A stretch of DNA of 6,562 bases from CSP1-4 sp036559965 (GCA_036559965.1 DATBSD010000140.1:1-6562); one strand, 5' to 3'. Positions 1-5,409 are shown, counted from the stretch's first letter. Notes: generated from the sequence alone by a model not told the origin. Translations and numbers: made by a program.

Positions 1-1
1 G

Positions 2-304
2 CGTGTCCTGCAGCGCTACCGCGACCTCCAGGACATCATCGCCATCCTGGGCATCGACGAGCTGTCCGAGGAGGACAAGCTGACCGTCGCCCGCGCCCGA
101 CGGCTGCAGCGCTTCATGAGCCAGCCGTTCTTCGTGGCCGAGGTCTTCACCGGCCGGACCGGCAAGTACGTCTCGATCAAGGACACCGTGGCGTCGTTCA
201 AGGAGATCCTCGACGGCAAGGCCGACGACCTGCCCGAGCAGGCGTTCTTCCTGGCCGGCACGATCGACGACGTGCGCGAGAACGCGGCCAGGCTGAGCGC
301 ATGA
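2..304 (+). CDS. atpD: F1Fo ATP synthase subunit beta, C-terminal 100 residues (5' end outside window)
   Basis: Catalytic beta subunit of the F1 head, which makes ATP from ADP and phosphate using the proton or sodium gradient. Only the last 100 codons are present, read from base 2 to the TGA at 302-304. The fragment starts in the helical C-terminal domain and carries hallmark stretches: QRYRDLQDIIAILG, the DELSEEDKLTVARARRLQRF segment (the DELSEED loop that contacts gamma and epsilon), then SQPFFVAEVFTG and LPEQAFFLAGTID near the end. The length and ending match normal AtpD, so the 3' end is intact. The nucleotide-binding P-loop lies upstream of the window. The stop overlaps the next ATG (ATGA at 301-304), implying coupled translation with the small ORF that follows. 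Codon use is almost entirely G/C-ending. Identification is firm. Confidence 0.98.
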   Translation, partial: RVLQRYRDLQDIIAILGIDELSEEDKLTVARARRLQRFMSQPFFVAEVFTGRTGKYVSIKDTVASFKEILDGKADDLPEQAFFLAGTIDDVRENAARLSA

Positions 305-612
305 CCGTGGCCCCCGTGGCTGACCCCCGCAGCGCGATCGATCCAGCGCAGCTGGTCGGGCCGTGCACGCGCGTCCTCGACGGGCCCCTCGGCGTTCCTG
401 GGGGGAACGCAACGAACGAGTCGGACTTCGAGCTTGGCCCGTTCGTTCGCCAGGGGAACGGACGCGACGAGGTGGAGCCGAAACCGGTCGCGATCGTTCC
501 TGTCTGGAACCGAACCGGCACCATCGGGTGGATCTCCGCCCATGATCGGGTCGAAGTCGTCGCTTACGTTCCTGGGGGGAACAGCGCGGCCGCTGCCGGG
601 TCGCTCCGATGA
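301..612 (+). CDS. Unrecognised 103-aa ORF inserted between atpD and atpC, with in-frame V-x-x-x-N repeats
   Basis: I do not recognise a family. The frame is open from the ATG at 301, which overlaps the atpD stop, to the TGA at 610-612, which overlaps the atpC start; both junctions are ATGA. Such joins at both ends favour a translated cistron. The product is soluble-looking, with no signal peptide or membrane segment. Residues 1-30 are Ala/Pro/Val-rich. Residues 32-94 contain four V-x-x-x-N motifs: VPGGN (32-36), VRQGN (49-53), VPVWN (66-70) and VPGGN (90-94). They are separated by acidic or polar linkers, and residues 62-91 alternate hydrophobic and polar like beta strands (PVAIVPVWN, GTIGWIS, VEVVAYV). 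By my count about 80% of codons end in G/C, against about 99% in the atpD fragment. Each motif is encoded by a palindromic DNA repeat, so the frame may be shaped by DNA or RNA constraints as well as, or instead of, protein function. There is no strong Shine-Dalgarno sequence; translation would rely on coupling. It may be a real small protein or a translated leader-like spacer that tunes atpC expression. Confidence 0.55.
   Translation: MTVAPVADPRSAIDPAQLVGPCTRVLDGPLGVPGGNATNESDFELGPFVRQGNGRDEVEPKPVAIVPVWNRTGTIGWISAHDRVEVVAYVPGGNSAAAAGSLR
394..408. repeat. Interrupted palindrome site 1 (GTTCC-N5-GGAAC)
   Basis: The sequence GTTCCTGGGGGGAAC has perfect 5-bp arms around a 5-base centre. The flanking bases extend the pairing to 7 bp (GCGTTCC at 392-398 with GGAACGC at 404-410), making this the strongest of the four as a hairpin. 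It is identical over 15 bp to site 4 and encodes V-P-G-G-N in the small ORF. The centre contains a run of six G. Confidence 0.8.
445..459. repeat. Interrupted palindrome site 2 (degenerate, GTTCG-N5-GGAAC)
   Basis: The sequence GTTCGCCAGGGGAAC lies exactly 51 bp after site 1 and in the same codon phase. One arm position is mismatched (G449 against G455). The preceding GTTC at 441-444 gives an alternative, longer pairing: CCGTTC at 439-444 with GAACGG at 456-461. The site encodes V-R-Q-G-N. Confidence 0.65.
496..510. repeat. Interrupted palindrome site 3 (GTTCC-N5-GGAAC)
   Basis: The sequence GTTCCTGTCTGGAAC has perfect 5-bp arms and a centre (TGTCT) different from sites 1 and 4. It lies exactly 51 bp after site 2 and in the same codon phase, encoding V-P-V-W-N. 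A further GAAC follows at 512-515. Arms conserved around a changed centre is the pattern expected if the arms are what matters. Confidence 0.75.
568..582. repeat. Interrupted palindrome site 4 (GTTCC-N5-GGAAC), 26 bp before atpC
   Basis: The sequence GTTCCTGGGGGGAAC is identical to site 1. It lies 72 bp after site 3, in the same codon phase, and encodes V-P-G-G-N. It ends 26 bp before the atpC start codon, so a hairpin or bound protein here could affect ribosome access to atpC. The 5-bp stem has no extension beyond the arms. Confidence 0.75.
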
Positions 613-1037
613 CCCTGCGCCTCGAGATCGTGACGCCCGAGCGGCTCGTCTACGAGGACGACGTCGACGGTGTGGTCTGCCCGGGCGTCGAGGGCGAGCT
701 CGGCGTCCTGCCCCACCACGCGCCGCTGCTGACGACGCTCGGCTTCGGCGAGCTGCGCATCCGCCGAGCTGGTCAAGTGGAGTACTTCGCCATCGCCGGT
801 GGCTTCCTCCAGGTGCGGCCGGACAAGGTCGTGGTCATGGCTGAGACGGCCGACATGGCCTCGGAGATCGATCTCCAGGTCGCCCTCGCCGCGAGGGCCG
901 ATGCCGAGAAGGCGCTCGAGAGCGGCTTCGAGGAGCCAGCCGACCTGGCGCTCGCACGCGCGCAGCTCCAGGCGGCCCTCATCCGCATCCGCGTCGCCGA
1001 GCGGCGTCACCGGGAGGGCGCCCGGCGGGGCGGCTGA
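609..1037 (+). CDS. atpC: F1Fo ATP synthase subunit epsilon
   Basis: Epsilon subunit of the F1 central stalk (142 aa). It couples rotation to the c-ring, and in many bacteria its C-terminal helices inhibit ATP hydrolysis. Residues about 1-85 form the expected beta-sandwich: LRLEIVTPERLVYEDDVDGVVCPGVEGELGVLP is typical of the family, followed by HHAPLLTTL and the FAIAGGFLQV strand. Residues about 88-138 are the two-helix C-terminal domain, rich in Ala, Arg and Glu; it is full length, unlike the shortened epsilon of some actinobacteria. The ATG at 609 overlaps the stop of the preceding small ORF, and the stop (TGA 1035-1037) lies 2 nt before the GTG of murA. The ribosome binding site is weak, so translation probably depends on coupling to upstream cistrons. 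That fits the lower demand for epsilon (one copy per complex, against three beta). Confidence 0.97.
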   Translation: MTLRLEIVTPERLVYEDDVDGVVCPGVEGELGVLPHHAPLLTTLGFGELRIRRAGQVEYFAIAGGFLQVRPDKVVVMAETADMASEIDLQVALAARADAEKALESGFEEPADLALARAQLQAALIRIRVAERRHREGARRGG

Positions 1038-1039
1038 TC

Positions 1040-2401
1040 GTGGCCGATGGACGCCCGTTCCACTGGGAGTACGACCCGGCGCCCGTGACCCGCGAGGTCT
1101 ACCGCGTCGAGGGCGGACGGCCGCTCGAAGGCCGGGTCGCTATCAGCGGCTCCAAGAACGCGGCCCTCAAGCTGATGGCCGCGGCGACGCTGACCGGCGA
1201 GCGCTGCCGGCTCACGAACGTGCCCGACATCGAGGATGTGCGGGTCATGGCCGAGACGCTGCGCGACCTCGGCGTCGTCGTCGAGCGCCCGGAGCCGAAC
1301 GTCTACGAGATCGCGTCGGGCGACGTCGACTGGCTGTTCGTGCCGCTCGAGGCGGCGGCCAAGATGCGCGCCAGCTTCATCCTCCTCGGCCCGCTCCTGT
1401 CGCGCTTCGGGCGCGTCATCATCAGCAACCCCGGCGGCGACCGCATCGGTCGGCGGCCGGTCAACCTGCACGTCGAGGCGATGCGCGCGCTGGGCGCCAG
1501 CATCGAGTACCGCAACGGCTACTACTTCGCCAGCGCCCCCGGCCGCCTGCGTGGTGGCGCCGTCGAGTTCCCGCAGGTCAGCGTGATGGGGACCGAGAAC
1601 GCCATCCTGGCGGCCACGCTGGCCGCCGGCACGACGCACATCCATCCGGCCGCCCAGGAGCCCGAGGTCGACGACCTCATCGACTTCCTGCGCAAGATGG
1701 GCGCCGACATCGCGCGCCCCAGCCCCGACACCGTCGTCGTCAACGGCCAGCGCCGGTTGCGCGGCGCGAGCCACGACGTGTTGCCCGACCGCATCGAGGC
1801 TGGCACGTTCGTGGCCGCCGCGGCCGTGACCGGCGGCCATGTGACGCTCGAGGGAGCGCCGTGCGACCACCTCAGCGCGTTCATCGAGGTGCTCGGCACG
1901 GTCGGCGTCACGGTCACCTGCGGGCGCGACACGATCGAGGTCCAGGGCGCGCCGCTCGAGAGTGGCGCGTATCGCGCCGTGGACATCACCACGGCGCCCT
2001 ATCCCGGCCTCGCGACCGACCTCCAGCCGCCGACGGTCGTGCTCCTGTCCCAGGCGTCGGGCACCAGCCGCGTCCACGAGGCGGTCTTCGAGGACCGCCT
2101 CGAGTGGCTGACCGAGCTGGCCCGGATGGGCGCGGCGATCGAGTTCACCGACAGCCACCACGCCGCCCTCACCGGGCCACGCCGATTGAAGGGCGCCGAC
2201 GTCGATATCGGCGACCTGCGCGCCGGCGCCTCGCTCATCCTGGCGGCTCTCGCCGCCGAGGGCACGTCGACGATCCACGGTGCGCACCATGTCCGACGGG
2301 GGTATGAGAACATCGAGGCCAAGTTCCAGGCGCTCGGCGCGCAGGTGACGCGTCTGCCCGAGCCCTCGACCACCGAAGGGACGGTCCCTGCCAGCTCATG
2401 A
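1040..2401 (+). CDS. murA: UDP-N-acetylglucosamine 1-carboxyvinyltransferase (MurA), Asp in place of the active-site Cys
   Basis: Cytoplasmic enzyme that transfers the enolpyruvyl group of PEP to UDP-GlcNAc, the first committed step of peptidoglycan synthesis. It is 453 aa from the GTG at 1040, against about 420 for the family. Family signatures are in order: ISGSKNAALKLMAAATL (K39, N40, substrate binding), AKMRASFILLGPLL, NPGGDRIGRRPVNLHV (132-145 region), TTAPYPGLATDLQ with D327 as the likely general base (E. coli D305), and HHVRRGYENIEAKF near the end. The loop residue aligning with E. coli Cys115 is Asp134 (codon at 1439-1441), as in mycobacterial and chlamydial MurA, which are insensitive to fosfomycin. 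The N-terminus has about 18 extra residues before YRVEGGRPLEG; a GTG at 1085 would give a more usual N-terminus, but its upstream purine run (1065-1069) is rather far away. The GTG at 1040 sits 2 nt after atpC and has GGCGGGG just upstream, so I prefer it. AroA (EPSP synthase) is excluded by the RPVNLH and RGYENIE motifs. Confidence 0.96.
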   Translation: MADGRPFHWEYDPAPVTREVYRVEGGRPLEGRVAISGSKNAALKLMAAATLTGERCRLTNVPDIEDVRVMAETLRDLGVVVERPEPNVYEIASGDVDWLFVPLEAAAKMRASFILLGPLLSRFGRVIISNPGGDRIGRRPVNLHVEAMRALGASIEYRNGYYFASAPGRLRGGAVEFPQVSVMGTENAILAATLAAGTTHIHPAAQEPEVDDLIDFLRKMGADIARPSPDTVVVNGQRRLRGASHDVLPDRIEAGTFVAAAAVTGGHVTLEGAPCDHLSAFIEVLGTVGVTVTCGRDTIEVQGAPLESGAYRAVDITTAPYPGLATDLQPPTVVLLSQASGTSRVHEAVFEDRLEWLTELARMGAAIEFTDSHHAALTGPRRLKGADVDIGDLRAGASLILAALAAEGTSTIHGAHHVRRGYENIEAKFQALGAQVTRLPEPSTTEGTVPASS

Positions 2402-3387
2402 AGATCGGCATCGACCTCGGCACGGCCAACGTCCTCGTCTACGTCAAGGGCCGAGGCGTCGTCATCCAGGAGCCGTCGGTGGTCGCGGTCAGCGACGACA
2501 ACCACATCGTCGCGGTCGGCGAGGAAGCGCGCGAGATGATCGGGCGCACGCCCGGCAACATCACCGCCATCCGGCCGATGAAGGACGGCGTCATCGCCGA
2601 CTACGTCATCACCGAGGCGATGCTGCGCTATTTCATCAAGAAGGCGGGTCGCTCGATGACCCGGCCGGACGTCATGATCAGCGTGCCCTCGGGCGTGACC
2701 TCGGTCGAGAAGCGCGCCGTGCGCGACGCCGCGCTCAAGGCCGGCGCCCGCGAGGCGTACCTCATCGAGGAGCCCCTGGCCGCCGCCATCGGCGCCAACG
2801 TCCCCATCTCGGGACCGTCGGGCAACATGATCATCGACATCGGCGGTGGCACCAGCGAGATCGCGGTCATCGCCCTCGGCGGCATCGTCGTGAGCGCCTC
2901 GCTGCGCGTCGGCGGCAACCGCTTCGATGACGCCATCGCCAACTACATCCGCAAGAAGTACAACCTCATGGTCGGCGAGCGGACGGCCGAGGAGGTCAAG
3001 ATCCAGATCGGTGCCGCGCTGCCGCTCGAGCGCGAGCTGCAGATGGACGTCCGTGGCCGCGACCTCATCGCCGGCCTGCCACGGACCGTGCCGCTGACCA
3101 GCTCGGAGGTGACCGAGGCGCTCGAGCAGCCGCTCCAGCAGATCGTCGCCTCGGTGCGCATGGTCCTCGAGGAGACGCCGCCCGAGCTGTCGAGCGACAT
3201 CATCGACAAGGGCATGGTCATGTCCGGTGGCGGCGCCCTGTTGCGCAACATCGACAAGTTGCTGACCCAGGTCACCGGGGTGCCTTGCCACGTCGCCGAG
3301 GACCCGCTCAACTGCGTCGCCCTCGGCACCGGCCGCGCGTTGGAGCACTTCGACTTCTTCAAGAAGTCGCTCGTGCAGCGGGTCTGA
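2398..3387 (+). CDS. mreB: MreB/Mbl-type bacterial actin, rod-shape determining protein
   Basis: Actin-like ATPase (329 aa) that forms membrane-associated filaments guiding lateral peptidoglycan synthesis. The ATPase motifs of the actin/Hsp70 fold are visible: phosphate-1 IDLGTANVLVYVKGRG (D6, G8, T9, N11), the VGEEAREMIGRTPGNI and RPMKDGVIADY stretch, phosphate-2 IDIGGGTSEIAVI (D147, G149-G151), VGGNRFDDAI, the EEVKIQIG segment, and the adenosine motif MVMSGGGALLRNID (273-286). The ending AEDPLNCVALGTGRALEHFDFF is typical. The N-terminal NVLVYVKGRGVV is closer to the Mbl branch of Bacillus than to E. coli MreB. The usual short N-terminal membrane-binding extension is nearly absent, since the frame starts directly at MKIGIDLG. 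The ATG at 2398 overlaps the murA TGA (ATGA), so the two are coupled. No mreC or mreD follows. Confidence 0.95.
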   Translation: MKIGIDLGTANVLVYVKGRGVVIQEPSVVAVSDDNHIVAVGEEAREMIGRTPGNITAIRPMKDGVIADYVITEAMLRYFIKKAGRSMTRPDVMISVPSGVTSVEKRAVRDAALKAGAREAYLIEEPLAAAIGANVPISGPSGNMIIDIGGGTSEIAVIALGGIVVSASLRVGGNRFDDAIANYIRKKYNLMVGERTAEEVKIQIGAALPLERELQMDVRGRDLIAGLPRTVPLTSSEVTEALEQPLQQIVASVRMVLEETPPELSSDIIDKGMVMSGGGALLRNIDKLLTQVTGVPCHVAEDPLNCVALGTGRALEHFDFFKKSLVQRV

Positions 3388-4136
3388 TGTCGGCACCGCA
3401 GGTGATCGCGGAGCCCGAGACACCGACAACCGAGCGGATCTTCGCCGACCTGCACTGCCACAGCGCGGCGTCCTTCGATTCGCTGAGCAAGCCGGCCGAC
3501 CTCGTGCGCGTCGCCGTCGAGCGCGGGCTGACACACCTGGCCATCACCGACCACGAGCGCGTCGACGGCGCCCTGGCGGCGCGCGACCTGGCGCCTGCCG
3601 CCCTCACGCTCATCGTCGGTGAGGAGATCCGGAGCGCCGATGGCGACGTCCTGGGTCTCTACCTCGAGCGGGCTGTGCCGCCTGGCCTTTCGGCGCTCGA
3701 GACGGTCGCCGCCATCCATGAGCAGGGTGGCCTGGCGGGCATCCCCCATCCCTTCGATCGCTTCCGCGCCTCCGGCCTGGCGGGGCTGCCGGAGGAGCAG
3801 CTGGTCGAGGTGGCGGCAGCCGTCGACTTCGTCGAGACCTGGAATGCGCGGGTGCCGTCGGCGAGCACGAACGAGCGTGCCCGCGCGTTCGCCGAGGCAC
3901 ACGAGCTGCCGGGCGTCGCCTCGTCCGATGCCCACACGCTGATCGAGGTCGCCGTGGCATGCACCCGCCTGACGGGTCCCGTGACGAGCGCCCGGGAGCT
4001 GCTCGCCTCGCTGGCCGGTGCCACGCTGACGACCGGCCGTGCCTCGTACCTCGTGCGTGGTCTGACGCCGGTCAACAAGCTCGTCAACCGCTGGCGCGGC
4101 AACATCCGCGTGCAGCCGGGATCGATGGCCGGATGA
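3387..4136 (+). CDS. PHP-family metal-dependent phosphoesterase
   Basis: A single-domain PHP protein (249 aa), probably a cytoplasmic metallo-phosphoesterase. Metal-binding motifs appear in the family order: DLHCHS (H23, H25), AITDHERVDGA (D55, H56), the GEEIRS segment (E79, E80), GIPHPFD (H121), and SSDAHT (D181, H183). The GLTHLAITDH, VLGLYL and EGG-like HEQGGLAGIPHP blocks resemble stand-alone PHP proteins of the YciV/TrpH (3',5'-bisphosphate phosphatase) and PHP_C type rather than the PolIII or HisK PHP domains. The last 35 residues (TGRASYLVRGLTP and a basic tail) are an extension of unknown role. I chose the ATG at 3387 because it overlaps the mreB stop as TGATG and precedes the first conserved motif by only 20 residues; an upstream in-frame ATG at 3285 lies wholly inside mreB and reads as frame-shadow sequence. 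The substrate cannot be told from sequence. Confidence 0.9.
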   Translation: MSAPQVIAEPETPTTERIFADLHCHSAASFDSLSKPADLVRVAVERGLTHLAITDHERVDGALAARDLAPAALTLIVGEEIRSADGDVLGLYLERAVPPGLSALETVAAIHEQGGLAGIPHPFDRFRASGLAGLPEEQLVEVAAAVDFVETWNARVPSASTNERARAFAEAHELPGVASSDAHTLIEVAVACTRLTGPVTSARELLASLAGATLTTGRASYLVRGLTPVNKLVNRWRGNIRVQPGSMAG

Positions 4137-5308
4137 CCATGCCGCCCGAGGAGCCGACCGCGCCCGGCGAGGAGCCGGCCACGCCAGGCGGGTCGCCGAC
4201 ACCCCACCCGCACGAGCACGACCCGGTCCATCTCGAGAGCCCCGCCGAGCTGCGCGAGGAGATCGCCGAGGACCACGAGGTCTCGCGTGACCAGATCAGC
4301 CTCACCCGCCGGCTGCGAGACCCGCGGACGATCATCTCGATCGTCCTGCCCATCGCCATCCTCGTGCTCATCTACATCAACCTGCCGAACTTCCAGCTCG
4401 ACCAGCTGGTCGACCTCATCCTGGGCGCCAACCCGTGGTGGTTGCTGGCGGCCTTCCTCGTCTACTACCTGGGCTTCCCACTGCGCGGTTACCGCTGGCT
4501 GCTGCTGCTGCGCGGGACCGGCTTCCGGATCCGCCTCAAGGACTCGAGCGAGATCATCTACATCAGCTGGCTCGTCAACTGCCTCGTGCCGGCCAAGCTG
4601 GGCGACGTCTACCGCGCCTACCTGTTGCGCTCCAACTACGACACGTCCCTCAGCCGCACCTTCGGGACGGTCTTCATCGAGCGCATCTTCGACCTCTTCG
4701 CCATCGCCATCCTCGGGCTGGCCGCCGGCTTCTGGAGCTTCCGGACCGGCCTCGGTCCGGCCGTGACGTTCATCCTCGGGCTGGGCGTCGTCGTCGTCAT
4801 CGTGCTCGCCGTGGGGCTGTTCACGATGCGCAACTTCGGCCGCCGGATCATGGTCCGGCTGCCGCTCCCCCAGCGTGTCACCGAGTACTACGATCGCTTC
4901 GAAGAGGGCGTCTTCGCCCTGCCGCGCCGCCAGATCCCGGGCCTCGCCATCCTGACCGTGCTCATCTGGATGACCGAGGCCTTCCGCCTCTTCTTCGTCA
5001 TCCAGTCACTCGGCTTCACGGATCTCAATCTCGGGCTCAGCGGCACCATGTTCGTGGCGCTCTCGGCCTCGCTCCTGACCGCGGTGCCGCTGACGCCGGG
5101 CGGCCTGGGCATCGTGGAGGCCGGCATCGTGGGCATCCTGACCGGCATCTACGGCGTGCCGGTGACCGAGGCGACGGCCATCGCCCTCGTCGATCGTGCC
5201 ATCAGCGTGCTCTCGATCATCATCCTGGGCAGCATCCTGTACGTCGTGTCGCCCAAGACGAAGGGCATCCGGAGCCCGGCACCAGACGCACAGCCCTCGG
5301 GGGCCTGA
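4133..5308 (+). CDS. Membrane protein of the LPG-synthase-TM / UPF0104 (YbhN-like) family
   Basis: Integral inner-membrane protein (391 aa) of the family sharing the transmembrane half of lysylphosphatidylglycerol synthase (MprF flippase domain), often annotated 'flippase-like' or DUF-type. Residues 1-65 are a Pro/Glu/His-rich hydrophilic N-terminal tail. Hydrophobic segments follow at about 66-85 and 102-124, a re-entrant or membrane segment 141-153, and several more to about residue 378; roughly eight in total. Two family signatures are clear: NCLVPAKLGDVYRAYLL (149-165) and TAVPLTPGGLGIVEAG (316-331). The soluble aminoacyl-transferase domain of full MprF is missing, so lysyl transfer is not expected; lipid or glycolipid translocation is the family-based guess. 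The ATG at 4133 overlaps the stop of the PHP gene (ATGA). The frame stays open upstream to 3959, but that part overlaps the PHP gene and looks like shadow sequence. It is the last gene of the operon, with a hairpin 8 bp after its stop. Confidence 0.9.
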   Translation: MTMPPEEPTAPGEEPATPGGSPTPHPHEHDPVHLESPAELREEIAEDHEVSRDQISLTRRLRDPRTIISIVLPIAILVLIYINLPNFQLDQLVDLILGANPWWLLAAFLVYYLGFPLRGYRWLLLLRGTGFRIRLKDSSEIIYISWLVNCLVPAKLGDVYRAYLLRSNYDTSLSRTFGTVFIERIFDLFAIAILGLAAGFWSFRTGLGPAVTFILGLGVVVVIVLAVGLFTMRNFGRRIMVRLPLPQRVTEYYDRFEEGVFALPRRQIPGLAILTVLIWMTEAFRLFFVIQSLGFTDLNLGLSGTMFVALSASLLTAVPLTPGGLGIVEAGIVGILTGIYGVPVTEATAIALVDRAISVLSIIILGSILYVVSPKTKGIRSPAPDAQPSGA

Positions 5309-5316
5309 GAACGAGC

Positions 5317-5345
5317 CGAACGCCGGTCGTGCAGACCGGCGTTCG
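5317..5345 (+). terminator. Stem-loop terminator candidate after the plus-strand operon
   Basis: A perfect 12-bp inverted repeat (CGAACGCCGGTC with GACCGGCGTTCG) around a 5-base loop GTGCA, beginning 8 bp after the stop of the membrane-protein gene. No T-tract follows (GATATCGA), so it would be an imperfect intrinsic terminator or a 3'-end stabilising hairpin. It is symmetric and could also work on the minus strand. Such T-poor hairpins are common at gene ends in high-GC genomes. Confidence 0.6.
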
Positions 5346-5367
5346 ATATCGACCCGAGACCCGTGCC

Positions 5368-5405
5368 TTCGTCGGCGACGCTCCGTCCCACGGAGGCCCG
5401 ACGAA
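5368..5405 (-). terminator. Compound stem-loop just after the XRE regulator gene
   Basis: An 8-bp outer stem (TTCGTCGG at 5368-5375 with CCGACGAA at 5398-5405) encloses a 6-bp inner hairpin (CTCCGT at 5381-5386 with ACGGAG at 5390-5395, loop CCC), with an uneven internal loop between them. It starts 4 nt after the TAG stop of the minus-strand regulator gene, the place expected for its terminator. No clear T-tract follows on the minus strand. Together with the first hairpin it separates the two converging transcripts. Confidence 0.5.
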
Positions 5406-5409
5406 CGAG

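Noticed and set aside
400..405. G6 runs (400-405 and 574-579) as phase-variable or slippage sites
   Set aside because: Six G is short for phase variation, the runs are explained by the palindrome plus GGG GGG codons, and no useful alternative frame is evident.
445..515. tRNA T-arm-like GTTCG strings
   Set aside because: No cloverleaf, anticodon arm or acceptor stem can be drawn around them.
394..582. CRISPR-like array or LexA/SOS boxes
   Set aside because: Four 15-bp units with unequal linkers, all in coding phase, are too short and irregular for CRISPR. LexA boxes of the Gram-positive type are GAAC-N4-GTTC; here the arms are in the opposite order (GTTC...GAAC).
394..582. CsrA/RsmA binding hairpins (GGA near the loops)
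   Set aside because: The GGA lies in the 3' arm of the stem and not in the loop, and the A(C)ANGGAN context is absent.
799..2307. 502-codon plus-strand frame overlapping atpC and murA
   Set aside because: Extremely Arg/Pro-rich translation in a shifted frame of two firmly identified genes; a GC-driven shadow.
3285..3386. Upstream start for the PHP gene inside mreB
   Set aside because: The added residues are Arg-rich shadow sequence of mreB's conserved C-terminus; the TGATG start at 3387 is far better.
1999..3534. 511-codon minus-strand frame opposite murA and mreB
   Set aside because: Antisense shadow, Arg/Asp/Leu-rich with no recognisable domain, lying over conserved genes.
3959..4132. 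Extended N-terminus of the membrane protein from an upstream ATG
   Set aside because: It would overlap the PHP gene by more than 170 bp, where the PHP frame is clearly the coding one; the ATGA start at 4133 fits the pattern of the operon.
4133..5308. Full lysylphosphatidylglycerol synthase (mprF)
   Set aside because: Only the transmembrane family motifs are present; there is no C-terminal aminoacyl-transferase domain.
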